DNA of 64,000 nucleotides from Pseudopyrenochaeta lycopersici (GCA_003313425.1 NHZP01000014.1:1269138-1333137), one strand, 5' to 3'; positions 1-10,171 are shown, counted from the stretch's first letter. Made by a program: numbers and translations. The notes: generated by a model from the sequence alone, not told the origin.

Positions 1-596
1 TGGGGCCGATTGTGCGGGCTCTTTCGGCTGGAGGCCGCGACGACGTGCTCTGGGACGCTTTGCAGCAGAACGATAGACCCAGCTACGGTTACTTCATGGC
101 TCCGACCTTGGCCAATCCCCAGGGCTTTACCACTATCGGCGAGAGGTGGAATCGCGAATCGTCCAAGAACCATATGATCCTTGCCCAGATTGATGAATGG
201 TTCCATGCTGGTGTCGCAGGCATCCAACCAACATCCCTTAGCACTATCAGTAAGACGTGGGAGAATCGGTTGGTGTTCCAGCCGAAGCCTGTTGGTGATC
301 TTGAAAGCGCTGCGGGAACTTATCAGACCCCATGGGGGGAAGCCCGGAGCGAATGGAAAAAGACGACTGGGGGAGTATTCACCTTGACGGTAACAGTTCC
401 GGCAAATATTGAGGCCGAAGTGCGCTTACCAGCAGGCGGCGATGTGCAAGCCACAAAGCGTGCGAAGCTTGTGAGTGTCAGAAATGACTCCGCTATTTAC
501 ACAGTGCCTTCTGGCACGCACGTATTTAGCGCGATTCTGCAAGCCTCTAATAGTACAAAACCTACCAAGTCACCTTTGAAGCGTTTTGCTCTGTAA
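1..596 (+). CDS. GH78 alpha-L-rhamnosidase, C-terminal part (5' end outside window)
   Basis: This is the 3' end of a glycoside hydrolase family 78 enzyme, which removes terminal alpha-L-rhamnose from plant glycosides and pectin side chains. The frame is open to the window edge, so the gene starts upstream; about 198 codons are visible. The segment with GERWNRESSKNHMILAQ followed by DEWFHAGVAGIQP matches the end of the alpha/alpha-barrel catalytic domain (typical pattern: T-x-x-E-R-W, then S-x-N-H, then E-W-hydrophobic-x-x-x-x-A-G-I). The remainder (about residues 80-190) fits the C-terminal beta-sandwich. Codon use is normal and no RIP is seen. The stop lies roughly 400 bp before the AT-rich repeat block starts. 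The family call is confident; whether the enzyme is secreted cannot be judged without the N-terminus. Confidence 0.85.
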   Translation, partial: GPIVRALSAGGRDDVLWDALQQNDRPSYGYFMAPTLANPQGFTTIGERWNRESSKNHMILAQIDEWFHAGVAGIQPTSLSTISKTWENRLVFQPKPVGDLESAAGTYQTPWGEARSEWKKTTGGVFTLTVTVPANIEAEVRLPAGGDVQATKRAKLVSVRNDSAIYTVPSGTHVFSAILQASNSTKPTKSPLKRFAL

Positions 597-1659
597 TTAT
601 AAAAATTACTCCGTCCTGCGTAATCGTAGTTATATAGTACCACTATTCATCTCAACGGTTTCATAAAGTGGTTACTCGGAACGGTTGAAGCTTACTTTGG
701 TTTGAAACTCTATGCGAATTCAGTTAAAAGAAGATTTGTGAGGAAAAGACTCTTGTTACGAATGACATCAATGTATCGTTTTAACTATCTTTCAGGGTAG
801 CATCATTATATGGAAAGATTATTAGACTAAAATTATGTGCATGCCTGAAGGATACAAGAGGAAAAGCCCTTATATGTAAATGCGATATTAACAATTTAGA
901 AAATTATGCATTTAATTACCTGAGCTAGATAAGGAAGCGAGGACATACAGTGCCCTTCCAAAAGTTCTCGGCGCGCACGCACGAGCCACCCTCACCAGCA
1001 CATAGGCATAAAACTTTAATACTATAAATCTTAGCTAATATATAATATAATTTAATTTTTTTTAAAGTAGTAGTTACGTATAAGTTTAATATTTTATTTT
1101 CTACTCTTACACTTTCTTATATATAGTAATTTATTATAGTATACTTATAATAAGGCGCTAAATTAAGCTAGCTAGTATATAACGCTAGTAACTTTTTAAT
1201 ATAGCGTAAAAGCTATCTTACTCTTTTATAGCTTAACTATAATTATTATACTAAGAATAAAATCTATATATAAGCTTTTTAAGATATTACTAGAGTTGCT
1301 TAATTAGGTTAAGATTAGGTAAGTAGAGTAGCTAGTTAATAGTACTAATACAGTACTTAGCTAGAAATCTCTTTATAGCTATAGCTATATCTATATATAT
1401 ACGCGCGTTATTTTATATACAAAGCTATAAATAATACTATAATTATAAGAGGCTTTTCTTTAAAACTTTAATATAACATTTAGTAGAGTATCTATAGTTT
1501 AGAGTATTAGGATTACGCTTTGTTATAACTAGAGGGCTCTTTTATATACACTTATATTTATTTAGCTATATTAAACCTTATACTATTTATATTACCTTCT
1601 TACTATAGCTATAAGTTTAAAGTATTATTATTTTTTATTATTTTTATAAATTATAAAAT
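597..1659. repeat. 3' flank of rhamnosidase, then RIP-degraded repeat X (copy 1, left part)
   Basis: The first ~360 bp are ordinary gene flank. From about 960 the sequence becomes very AT-rich, with no usable frame. The part from about 1316 aligns with 44645-44987 (shared order: AAGTAGAGTAGCTAGTTAA, then CTAGAAATCTCTTTATAGCT, then a run ending TTATAAAAT), so it is one copy of a dispersed repeat called X here. The copy is interrupted at 1660 by a copia element, resumes for 18 bp at 6903-6920, is interrupted again by a Fot1 element, and continues at 8767. The family of X is not recognised. Confidence 0.7.
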
Positions 1660-1833
1660 TGTCAGATAGAATGCTCAAATGCGATGAGGTATGTTGATAG
1701 GTTTTTCATTGTATTCATCATTAAGTTCTTTGCTATTTTTTTCCTTTTTATGTAGTGTGTGTGTGCCAAGTGGTTACACCCGAGCTTTGTGCTACAATGC
1801 TGTATCGCGTACGATCGCTGCTTGTATCTGACA
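1660..1833 (-). repeat. 3' LTR of copia element
   Basis: 174 bp, TG...CA ends, apparently identical base for base to the right LTR. Identical LTRs mean little time since insertion. Confidence 0.95.
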
Positions 1834-1936
1834 CACCCCCTCAGCTTGGAAACCATTTCAAGCTGGACAAGAACCACTTCCGTTGTCTTCTAGTGAATCT
1901 CGAGGTCGTGTACAAGGAGCATTGATCGCCGTCTAG

Positions 1937-4900
1937 CTACGCCTGTTCGATCTCTAGCTTCTCAATTTGGCTTTGGATCTCTTCAAGGCGTGCTGCTGTT
2001 ATTTCTCTGCTTCCTGTGAGTTCTACCAGGCCCATTTGGCTTAGAAACTGTGTCCATTTGTTGGCTGGCAACGCCTTTGTAAAGCCATCAGCTAGCATGT
2101 CAGCCGATTGGACATGGATGACCCGAATACTTCTTCTTGACACCTCCTGTCTCAGCCAATGATTGTGAATGTCCACATGCCGGAGCTTGGTTTGCAGCCG
2201 TGAGACTTCATTATTGATTAGCCGGATGGTTTGAGTGTTATCGCATTGTATCGTGATTGTGTCCTCAGGCAGATTGATTTGCAGTTCCTTAAGTAGTCGT
2301 GATATGAATATAGCTTCTTTTGCCACTTGTGATAGCGCAAGAAGCTCAGCTTCTGTAGTCGATGTTGTGACTGTATCTTGCTTACTTGCTTTCCAAGCAA
2401 TCAAACCGCCGAATAACTTGATTGTGTATCCCTGCGAGCTCTTTCTATCGATTGTGTTGTCTGCAAACGAGGCATCGCTCGCTACTTCAAGACAGTCATC
2501 TCCACCAAGCTCAAGGGCTCTTGATTTGGTGCTTTGGAGGTAAAGGAGAACTCGGTCAGCTGCTGTATGGTGCTCAGTGCCAGGGTTCATAAGGAATCGG
2601 GCCAGTCTTGATGTTGCAAAGGCGATGTCCGGTCGGGTTGTAACAGCTGCATATAGCAGAGATCCAATCTTGCGTTGGTACTTGTTGATTTCTGATGGAG
2701 TAGCTAGGCCGTCTCGGGGCTTTAGTTCAATGGCTGCCATTGGAGTGTCATGTCGGATGTCTTTTCTGCCGACTAAGCGGCTGATCTTGTCCGCGTATGC
2801 TGCTTGTGATAGCTGGATCTTGCGCTGCTCTCGGTTCCTAATGACTTCAACTCCAAGAAACCATTGAAGATCATCTCCACCTGTGATAGAGTACTTGTCT
2901 CTAAGATGTTGAATCGCTTGCTGGGCTTCAGTCTCCTTCTGCTTGCTGTATGCAAGAATGATATCGTCGACATAGAAGAATATGATAATTCCGTCTTTAA
3001 TTAGGCAGCATGGCTCGTGAGGGACGTTCTGAAAGCCAAGTTTCTTGAGGGTTGATGTGAATTCCTTTTGCCAGAGGAGAGGGGAGATTCGGAGACCGTA
3101 TAAAGCCTTGTTTACCTGGAGTATCGTTCCGGGCTTTCGGTAGCCGTGGGGCATTCTCATGTATACTTCTTGATCCATGGTTGCGTGGACAAAGGCGTTC
3201 GTGACATCGTATTGCTTGAGCTCCAGATTGTAGTGAGCTGCTATTGCCATCAGCATTCGGAATGAACGGCTGGCGAGAGTAGCTGCGTAAGTGTCTTGTG
3301 AGGTAATATTCCTTTGTTGGTCACCTCGGACGACGAGTCGCGCCTTACACTTCAGCAAGTGATGGTTCTTGTCTAGTTTGTAGGTATACACCCACATACA
3401 ATCGAGGATCTGTTGTCTTGTCAGTTTGATCTTCTTTATTGGCACTTCGGACCATGATTTCATCTTGTGATGGCTTTTAAGGTGCTCTTTCTCAGCTTCC
3501 TTGAACCATTCGCAGAGAGGATGTTTCTCAATTCCTGTGTGAGAAGTTGGCAGCGGCGGTAACTCGCTTTGATGTGGCTTTAATCCTTGGGCCAACATTC
3601 GCTTCATCTGGGCCTTGTCGATTATCTTCCCATTGTGGGTTCCAACGTGCCCTGCTTGGGTGCCCGCTATAAAGGCCGCTTCCCAAGGAATCGTTTTTGA
3701 TGAGCCAGATGTTGTTTGGCTATCTCCTTGATGCTCGCCAGATAAAAGTTGCGTAAGCAGAGCTACTGGCGGCGGAGTAGTTGGCGGAGAGGGGTAGGTG
3801 TAGTTGATCCTCCTCCCTTGATAGTAACCCGGTTGGTTACCTTGCTGGGTCGTTTCAGAGTCTTGAATGGTGTCGTCTTCATAAAACGTTTGGGTCTCTG
3901 GTTCCTCATGGGTTGGTTCTGGCAGTTCAACTGTCCTCATCCATGCAGCTATCTCGTTTAGCGTGCTGTGCATAAGGTTGTCCATAAGGTCTTCCGTCTT
4001 CCCGTCAAATATTAATTCTTCATCAAACACTACATCTCGAGTGCTGATTACTTTGGCCATGGATGGAATCCAGATTCTGTAGATATTGGAGGATCGGTAT
4101 CCAACGAGGTATCCTATCCATGCTCTGGGGTCGAGACGTTGGAGTCGCGATTTGCCTCGAAGTGTATCGTCGGTAAGGGCGAATGCCTTACAACCGTATG
4201 CCTTAAGATGGGCTTGATTCGGTTTCCGCGGGGAGGTAATTATGCCATCGTACAGGGCTGCCGTAGTGAAGAAAACTTCGTAGGGTGATTTCCAGGCGTT
4301 TGAGTAGTTTGGCGTTCGATTGTATAGGTACACTGCTGCTCGTACGATCTCTGGCCACAGTTCCCATGGTAGGTTTGCGTCTAATCGTATCGTGCGCGAT
4401 TTGTCTTTTACCACACCCCCTGAGCGTTCAGCTCCACCGTTCTGGGATTGAGTGTCTGGGGCGGAAGGCTCCAATCGAATTGAGCGCGCGGTACACCATC
4501 TTGAAACTTCGGGTTTAGTAGTCGCGATCTCTCCGTCGCATTCGATGACCTTGACTGTAATGTTGTACTGCTTCTTCAGGAAGCGGACGATGATATCCAG
4601 GAACCCGATAATGGACTTTCCGAGTCGATTGTCCTTGAAGTAGAAATCCCACATGAAACCAGAGTACCGATCAGTAACTAGCATCTGACTCTTCTCTTTT
4701 GTTGAACTTCCTTCCTCGTACGTGTGGAAGTCAATAGCGAGTCTTTCCCCAGGCCCTTGGTCGTGTACTCGGGGTGTGCGTCTTATCTGGCGTTTAGTCT
4801 TGGCTCTTCCACATGCGTTGCATTGTACAGTGGTGATTCCTTTGATGCGCACCCCCTCAGATTGTTGGACTAAGTGCTCGATTGCTGCTGGTCCTGGGTG

Positions 4901-5443
4901 TCCCATTCGCCTATGCCACCGCATGGCGTCGGCCTTCTGTGCTGATCGCTTGGTGCGGGAGTTGATTGCTTTCGTGAAGAAGGCGGCTTCGCCCTTGTCC
5001 TGGTGTTCGAGTATCCATTGGCCATGTGCCTCCTTCAGGTGTGTGATTGTAGTGTTATCCCGTCTCTTCAGAGCAGTAGGGTCACTCTGGTTGTCCCACC
5101 ACATCCCTTGCTGTCTGAGTAGTCTAAAAGAGACCAAATTACACAGGATGTCTGGACACCAGGCTACGTTGCGCAGTTCGAGTTTAGTCGGCCCGTTCGG
5201 TCCGATGAGGTCGAGTAGGACTGATCCGTATCCTTGTATCCAGATCCGTGTATTTCCGGCCCAAATACAGTCTGCAGCCGTAGGCGGACTGAGGTCTCGG
5301 ACTCGGTTACGATCGTTCGTGATGTGTATCGTGGATCCTGAGTCCAAAATAAACGAGTGCCTCAGTGGATAGTCTGAAGCTTCTGCTCGAAATGATGCAG
5401 CAGTTAAGGCAGCATTAATCGTTGAAATCTTCCGTCCCTCTAG
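1937..5443 (-). CDS. pol: copia pol: protease, integrase, reverse transcriptase, RNase H
   Basis: Intact polyprotein of the copia type. Order on the minus strand: aspartic protease motif ILDSGST; gag-pre-integrase HHCC zinc motif (GHPGPAAIEHL ... CNACGRAK); integrase core with LAIDFHTY and the late glutamate in SQNGGAERSGG; type-2 reverse transcriptase with FYVDD (Tyr792-Asp795 counted from the Leu codon at 5347); RNase H (VASDASFADN, then TTSTTEAELLALS). Integrase before reverse transcriptase is diagnostic for Ty1/copia. No ATG is needed: the frame is continuous with gag, separated only by one TGA at 5444-5446, and stays open back to that stop. Expression therefore probably depends on readthrough of that codon, or the codon is a new mutation. 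About 1168 codons after the stop. Confidence 0.95.
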   Translation of the reverse strand, partial: LEGRKISTINAALTAASFRAEASDYPLRHSFILDSGSTIHITNDRNRVRDLSPPTAADCIWAGNTRIWIQGYGSVLLDLIGPNGPTKLELRNVAWCPDILCNLVSFRLLRQQGMWWDNQSDPTALKRRDNTTITHLKEAHGQWILEHQDKGEAAFFTKAINSRTKRSAQKADAMRWHRRMGHPGPAAIEHLVQQSEGVRIKGITTVQCNACGRAKTKRQIRRTPRVHDQGPGERLAIDFHTYEEGSSTKEKSQMLVTDRYSGFMWDFYFKDNRLGKSIIGFLDIIVRFLKKQYNITVKVIECDGEIATTKPEVSRWCTARSIRLEPSAPDTQSQNGGAERSGGVVKDKSRTIRLDANLPWELWPEIVRAAVYLYNRTPNYSNAWKSPYEVFFTTAALYDGIITSPRKPNQAHLKAYGCKAFALTDDTLRGKSRLQRLDPRAWIGYLVGYRSSNIYRIWIPSMAKVISTRDVVFDEELIFDGKTEDLMDNLMHSTLNEIAAWMRTVELPEPTHEEPETQTFYEDDTIQDSETTQQGNQPGYYQGRRINYTYPSPPTTPPPVALLTQLLSGEHQGDSQTTSGSSKTIPWEAAFIAGTQAGHVGTHNGKIIDKAQMKRMLAQGLKPHQSELPPLPTSHTGIEKHPLCEWFKEAEKEHLKSHHKMKSWSEVPIKKIKLTRQQILDCMWVYTYKLDKNHHLLKCKARLVVRGDQQRNITSQDTYAATLASRSFRMLMAIAAHYNLELKQYDVTNAFVHATMDQEVYMRMPHGYRKPGTILQVNKALYGLRISPLLWQKEFTSTLKKLGFQNVPHEPCCLIKDGIIIFFYVDDIILAYSKQKETEAQQAIQHLRDKYSITGGDDLQWFLGVEVIRNREQRKIQLSQAAYADKISRLVGRKDIRHDTPMAAIELKPRDGLATPSEINKYQRKIGSLLYAAVTTRPDIAFATSRLARFLMNPGTEHHTAADRVLLYLQSTKSRALELGGDDCLEVASDASFADNTIDRKSSQGYTIKLFGGLIAWKASKQDTVTTSTTEAELLALSQVAKEAIFISRLLKELQINLPEDTITIQCDNTQTIRLINNEVSRLQTKLRHVDIHNHWLRQEVSRRSIRVIHVQSADMLADGFTKALPANKWTQFLSQMGLVELTGSREITAARLEEIQSQIEKLEIEQA

Positions 5444-6691
5444 TCACTCCGTAGACATTTCGGGTGTCTGAGACGTTGACGTTTTGATGGTTGGTGTTTT
5501 TGTGCGAGCTCTTTTCCCGCTCCTAAGCTGTTCTTGCAGGTCAGCGTCATGTTCCAGTCGGTGCCTTACCATCGCTGCGATTCCTGAGCGAGGTGTGAAC
5601 CACTCTGGTGCTTTATTTGTGTGGACATAGTAACAATTCTCTAGTCCATGGCGTTGTTCACAAGCAGGGCATTTTACTCCTTCAGCTGCCGCTGTATCCC
5701 CTGTTGAGGACTGCTTGGATATGGTATTTTGACCAAAAGTTCGTTTTTGACGAGGTCTTCCCCGACTCCCCTGTGTGGTTGGAGTGGATGGTGCGCTATC
5801 GGCAACGTGAGAGGCGTCCCTGTCAGTGCCCGGGGTGGATTCACCACCAGCAGCGAGAAATGAGGTGTTCCCTACAGTAAAGGCGCCCCTCTGCTGCTTC
5901 CCCTTTAAAGGGTGGTACTTGCTCATGTGTTCTCGGAAGCGTTTCATCATTTCTTTGCGAGTCATATTTTGTTCTCGCCGACCATAGTCCTGGAATGTCG
6001 TTGCCCAGGTTGGTGCTATCTTCATGACTGAGTCAAGAAAGTCTTGTACGATATCTTGTATATTCTGTATTTCAGCGACCCCTTCGGTCTCCGCGTTCGT
6101 TGCGGCGTGGTCGTATTCCGAGAGCCAGGTGTCCCAACTCCCGGGCTGTCTCATTGGTTTGAGGGCGGCTAGGTATCGGTGACGTGCTCGCAACCGTTCT
6201 TCTTCGGCGTCTATTCCGACGGTTTGTTTCAGGCTGATGAGCCACGTTCGAATTGGTTCACCTGGCTTACAGCAGTTCTTCATGAGGTGGGGTGATACTG
6301 ATTGTTGGATATATACCACCACTTTGTCCATATTCGCCCGTTCTTCGCGATAGTCTCTGTCTGCTATCTTGTATGACTCAAGGCGGAGTTTGTAGAAGTC
6401 GGTGTCCTCCTTCCACGCCTTGAGGCCGTTTGTTGAGAGCTCGGACGGGGCCTCTGGTCGCAGAGGTGCTCCATTGTCGTCGATACCAAGCGTCGTCTTT
6501 CTCTCGTACTTCGTGATGTCTGGCTCGGTTGGGATTCTTGGTTTCGTTTTCAGAGGAGTATTTTGAGTAGGATCTATCTGTTCCCACACGTCAAGGGAGA
6601 CGCATCGCGTTTCTAGCTGTTGCAGCCATGGCGTGTACGTCGTGTAGTCCATTAGGAGTACGGTTGGTTCTCGCATTGTCGACAGCGACAT
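5444..6691 (-). CDS. gag: copia gag (capsid/nucleocapsid)
   Basis: Structural protein of the element, 415 aa, starting 38 bp inside the 5' LTR. The N-terminal ~250 residues are rich in Trp and charged helices (DYTTYTPWLQQLETRC near the start), as in copia gag domains. Near residue 340 a zinc-knuckle-like motif CPACEQRHGLENC is seen. A Ser/Thr/Pro-rich linker precedes it. It ends ...TPEMSTE then TGA-CTA-GAG; pol follows in the same frame. No frameshift or RIP-type stop is present elsewhere. Confidence 0.9.
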   Translation of the reverse strand: MSLSTMREPTVLLMDYTTYTPWLQQLETRCVSLDVWEQIDPTQNTPLKTKPRIPTEPDITKYERKTTLGIDDNGAPLRPEAPSELSTNGLKAWKEDTDFYKLRLESYKIADRDYREERANMDKVVVYIQQSVSPHLMKNCCKPGEPIRTWLISLKQTVGIDAEEERLRARHRYLAALKPMRQPGSWDTWLSEYDHAATNAETEGVAEIQNIQDIVQDFLDSVMKIAPTWATTFQDYGRREQNMTRKEMMKRFREHMSKYHPLKGKQQRGAFTVGNTSFLAAGGESTPGTDRDASHVADSAPSTPTTQGSRGRPRQKRTFGQNTISKQSSTGDTAAAEGVKCPACEQRHGLENCYYVHTNKAPEWFTPRSGIAAMVRHRLEHDADLQEQLRSGKRARTKTPTIKTSTSQTPEMSTE

Positions 6692-6728
6692 TGTTTCAGA
6701 GTGTAATTGAGACAGTGAGACTCTTAAT

Positions 6729-6902
6729 TGTCAGATAGAATGCTCAAATGCGATGAGGTATGTTGATAGGTTTTTCATTGTATTCATCATTAAGTTCTTT
6801 GCTATTTTTTTCCTTTTTATGTAGTGTGTGTGTGCCAAGTGGTTACACCCGAGCTTTGTGCTACAATGCTGTATCGCGTACGATCGCTGCTTGTATCTGA
6901 CA
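6729..6902 (-). repeat. 5' LTR of copia element
   Basis: 174 bp, apparently identical to the left LTR; followed by the AAAAT duplication and then the continuation of repeat X. Confidence 0.95.
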
Positions 6903-6920
6903 AAAATACTTACTTTTATA

Positions 6921-8766
6921 ACGTGAGCGGCAAGCGAAACGCCTAGGTAAGCGAAACGCCCACCCTACCAAGCTTTACAACTTTGCACGTTAACAACTTA
7001 ATGCTATAAAAAGCTACTACAGCTTATAGTAGCTTAAATTAATCCTCTACTTCTACTATATCTTTCTTACACGTGCGCTTATTATATCCTGCCTCTCTAT
7101 AAGTTTTACAGCGTCGGATACCCCTTGTACTAGTACCTATTTAAGCCCTCTCCGCACGCCTCTCTACCTTAAGTTAGGCATTAACGTCCCTCTAAGTAAT
7201 TAAGTCCTCTCCCTCCTCCTTTAAAAGGGTCCCTCCCTGCTAGATCTACTTTTTCTTACGCTTTTTCTGCTTAGAAGCAGCTCTATTTGCCTGCTTAAGA
7301 CTAGCTACTCTAGCTTCTAGCAACGTGTGTAAGTATACCTTTAATATTAATCCCTTTTTAACTTATAACACTATCTTAATAATAGAATTAGGAGAGGAAC
7401 TCTTATAGTTATAAATCCTCTTTATAATTAGTGTTGTTTAAGCCTCTATCTCCTAGGCGTTACTGGGTGTTTTAGGGTGCTAGGGGGTGGGCCCTAGTAG
7501 AGGTAGTGTTAGCGTGCGAGGCTTTACCTTAAGCTTTAATAGTACTACCTCTAGGCTGTGTAGGACTAGGCTAGTTGCTTAGAAGCTAGATAGAATATTC
7601 TGCTGTAAGAACGAGGTCTCGAATACCTCTTTAAAGGAAGCTAGGAATGCTTTTTTATTAATGTAGGTAATGTGACTGTCTGCTAAGACCCTAATCTCTT
7701 ACTAGTATGCCTGCTTTAATAGCGCAAAGCAGCCTATATTAAGCGGCTGTAGGATATAGGATAAATAGGAAGGTATATAGAGAGTAATTATCTTATTCTC
7801 CTTATATAGATCCTGGAAGGCAAGTAAATTATAGCTCTTATAGCTATTAATTACTAGTAGCTAGTAACTACTTACTGTCTAGGCTGCTGTATACTAGATA
7901 AAGTGCTGTAGCTAGGCTAGACTAAGTTTGTTGTTAGTCTAGCCGTTCTTACTAAGGCCTATACGCTAGCCCTTAGATAGATTAGGTAACTAGGACTTGT
8001 TATAGTTCTTAGCTTTAAAGATAATAAAGGGTAGAATTGTCTAGCCTATAGCGTTAATACTAGTAATTAACGTTACCTACTCGCGGTTACTAGGTTGTAT
8101 CCCTAGTAGTTGAGTATGTCTCTTAGACGCAGTTACTACCTTAACGGACCCTCCTACGCCTATAGTAAAGCTAGTCTTGTTAAAGTTATAGGTATCTTTA
8201 TCTAGGACGCCGTACTTAGCTTTAATGTTGCGTACAAGGTTAAACTAGAGGCTAATAATAGCTAGATTGCTGCATAGGACTCTCTGGTAGTCGCGTAGCC
8301 TACTTAGTTAGGATTTAATCTTAGGCTTACGAGAGACGAAGTTTCTAGCCCATTTTTCTCCCACCTAGCTACTACTACGAGCAGCCAGCAACTAATTCGC
8401 TATCTTACGGAGATAAGACAGTGTAGGGGCAAATCCTCGCGCGTCTAGCTTCCTTATATATTAGATAATCGCGTCTTCCTCGTGCCTGTTAAGCTTTGAC
8501 GAGTTAGGTTAGCTGTCGCGTCGTGAAAGCTTTCTAGCGCGTTAGTCGCGGAGAGTCCTTCTAGGAACGTTGTAGACTGCTGCAGCTCGTCGATTACTTA
8601 ATATCGCGTCTTTTTTTATTACTTAGATAGCTAAGATAATTCTATCCTTATAAGGGAGTAATTTAATATTAAGTTGTTAAGATATTGTAGTTGAAGGTAG
8701 AAGGAGGTGTGGTCTTGGCAAGAGTGGGCGTTTCGCTTACCTGGGCGTTTCGCTTGCCGCTCACGT
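6921..8766 (-). mobile_element. Fot1/pogo (Tc1-mariner superfamily) DNA transposon, RIP-inactivated
   Basis: About 44-bp terminal inverted repeats start ACGTGAGCGGCAAGCGAAAC and contain a second GCGAAACGCCC box. The two ends differ at one transition (CCTAGG against CCCAGG). The element is flanked by a TA duplication (6919-6920, 8767-8768). Joining the flanks restores the order seen in the uninterrupted repeat X copy near 44987-45005. Length 1846 bp is normal for Fot1-like elements. It encodes a degraded transposase on the minus strand. Confidence 0.93.
7450..8670 (-). pseudogene. Fot1/pogo DDE transposase, RIP-degraded
   Basis: Reading the minus strand through stops gives an N-terminal helix-turn-helix region (RRAAAVYNVPRRTL), a CENP-B-like DNA-binding part (VGEKWARNFVSRKPKIKS) and the DDE_1 catalytic domain. 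The catalytic blocks are recognisable but altered: YNFNKTSF where YNFDETGF is usual, INSYKSY where a DG(H)xSH block is usual, and LQPLNIG where LQPLDVG is usual. All three catalytic aspartates thus read Asn, and the other changes are also what G-to-A transitions give. In-frame stops interrupt the frame throughout. Boundaries are approximate. The protein cannot be active. Confidence 0.88.
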
Positions 8767-9678
8767 TATTTACTTTAAGCTCTTTTAAAAAGAGTACTTA
8801 TTTAAAAAGTGTATAGTACGTTAATACTATAAGAAATAAGAGTACTCTTTATAGAACTTAAGCTACTATAATATACGTAATTTATTAAGCTTTAAACGCT
8901 TTTTATAAAGAGATTTAGTAAAGCCTTATCTTTAAAGGTACTACTATAATATAGAATAGTTAGGTAGCTTTAAAGTAGTACTATCTAGATTTATAACTAC
9001 TACCTCTTTAGCTAGCTCTTTATACGTAATTTTTAGCTATACGCGTGCTTTATAATAAATAATCTTCTTCTAATAAAGTAATAGTATAAGTAGTCTACTA
9101 CTATAAAGTTTATCTATTATTTTACTAGTTTATTAATATTTATTTTTAATATTACGTATACTATATTTACTATAGCTAAACGTGTTAGTAACTTTAGTAA
9201 CTATAGTACTACTATATAGTATACTAATAATTTAATTCTACTACTAGACTATTAAATTAAAACGTCTACGTGTATTTTAGTCTATTTCTTAAAGAATTTA
9301 GTATTATAGTAGTATAATTATAATACTATAAAGTTAAGGTAGTATTATTATAATAGAGCGCGTTGCACTTGTAACGTATAGTTTCAGGTAATAGTACTTA
9401 CTTTATACTATAGATAATAGTAAAGGGATAGTTCTATATTACTATAACTTAGCTATAAGAGAGAATAATACCTATTATCTCTACTTTATATAGCTAGCGC
9501 AGGTTTTAAGTAAGTCTACTATAGTACACGCTAGCCCTTAAAAAGGTTTAGCGTAATTATACTATAATACTATATTATAGAGCTTTCTCCTTTAGCTAGC
9601 GTCCTAATAGTATTAATAGCCTTAATAAAAACTTAAAACTATACAGGAAAATAAGAAAAGAGTATCTATATATATATA
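8767..9678. repeat. Repeat X (copy 1, right part) and start of repeat Y
   Basis: 8767-about 9345 matches 45000-45548 closely (for example TAAGCTTTTTAAAAGAGTAC-like text, then AGTAGTCTACTACTATAAAG). From about 9366 a different sequence follows. Its segment 9441-9550 occurs in inverted orientation at about 36885-37010 (shared order: CTATAACTTAGCTATAAGAG, AGAATAATAC, GCTAGCCCTTAAAAAGG). I call that repeat Y. Both are AT-rich without open frames; family unknown. Gypsy A is inserted at 9679. Confidence 0.65.
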
Positions 9679-10071
9679 TGTGAAGAATCTTAAAAGCTAT
9701 CGGTGAGGATAACTAATAAGATTGCAAGGTTAGTTCTCCGGGATAGAGTAAGGGACTAGATAGAAGGGGGTTTAATACTAAGACAGTAAGAGGGTGCTTC
9801 TATAAAGAGTATTAAGGGTTAAGAATAATTAGTATTACTATTACTATACTGTAGAGTATAATATTAAGTTAAACACAATAAGCTATAAGGGTTCATTGTA
9901 GTAATCTATATACATAACGCGCTCGTCGCGCTCGCTGCGAGCGCTGCGAGCGCTCGTCCTTGGCAGAGCGAGCAGTCACGTGACGCGTGACAGAGTGGAA
10001 CACTAGCGCTTCCTGACTAGCTGTCAGTACCTAAGGCTCTCCCTCCCTGTCCAGGATTCCAGATCCTAACA
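9679..10071 (-). repeat. 3' LTR of gypsy A
   Basis: Begins TGTGAAGAATC and ends CAGATCCTAACA. The last ~150 bp keep a CpG-rich block with repeated GAGCG/CGCTC inverted motifs and CACGTGA although CpA sites elsewhere are depleted, which fits the CpA preference of RIP. Confidence 0.93.
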
Positions 10072-10171
10072 CTATCCCTCTCCTTCTTTAGGATTTGTCT
10101 CGAATCACGTGATGTGTAGCTAGATCAGCTTAAAGGCGGCGTACCCCGCGTCTATAGCAATGTAAGACAAA

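Larger units (their letters stand above)
1660..6902 (-). mobile_element. Ty1/copia LTR retrotransposon, nearly intact and recently inserted
   Basis: Two 174-bp LTRs that I read as identical bound the element, which is flanked by a perfect 5-bp target duplication AAAAT (1655-1659 and 6903-6907). LTR ends are TGTCAGATA...TATCTGACA, a 9-bp inverted repeat. The internal part encodes gag then pol on the minus strand. A purine-rich tract (GAGGGGGGTG on the minus strand, about 1834-1843) next to the left LTR fits the polypurine tract, so the right LTR is the 5' LTR. Unlike everything around it, the element shows no RIP. It sits inside repeat X. Confidence 0.97.

Noticed and set aside
4285..5372. Plus-strand frames over copia pol
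   Set aside because: Shadows of the intact minus-strand polyprotein.
9895..9960. Short GC-rich inverted motifs that could be mistaken for a CRISPR or rRNA fragment
   Set aside because: They lie inside the gypsy A LTR and are present identically in the other LTR.
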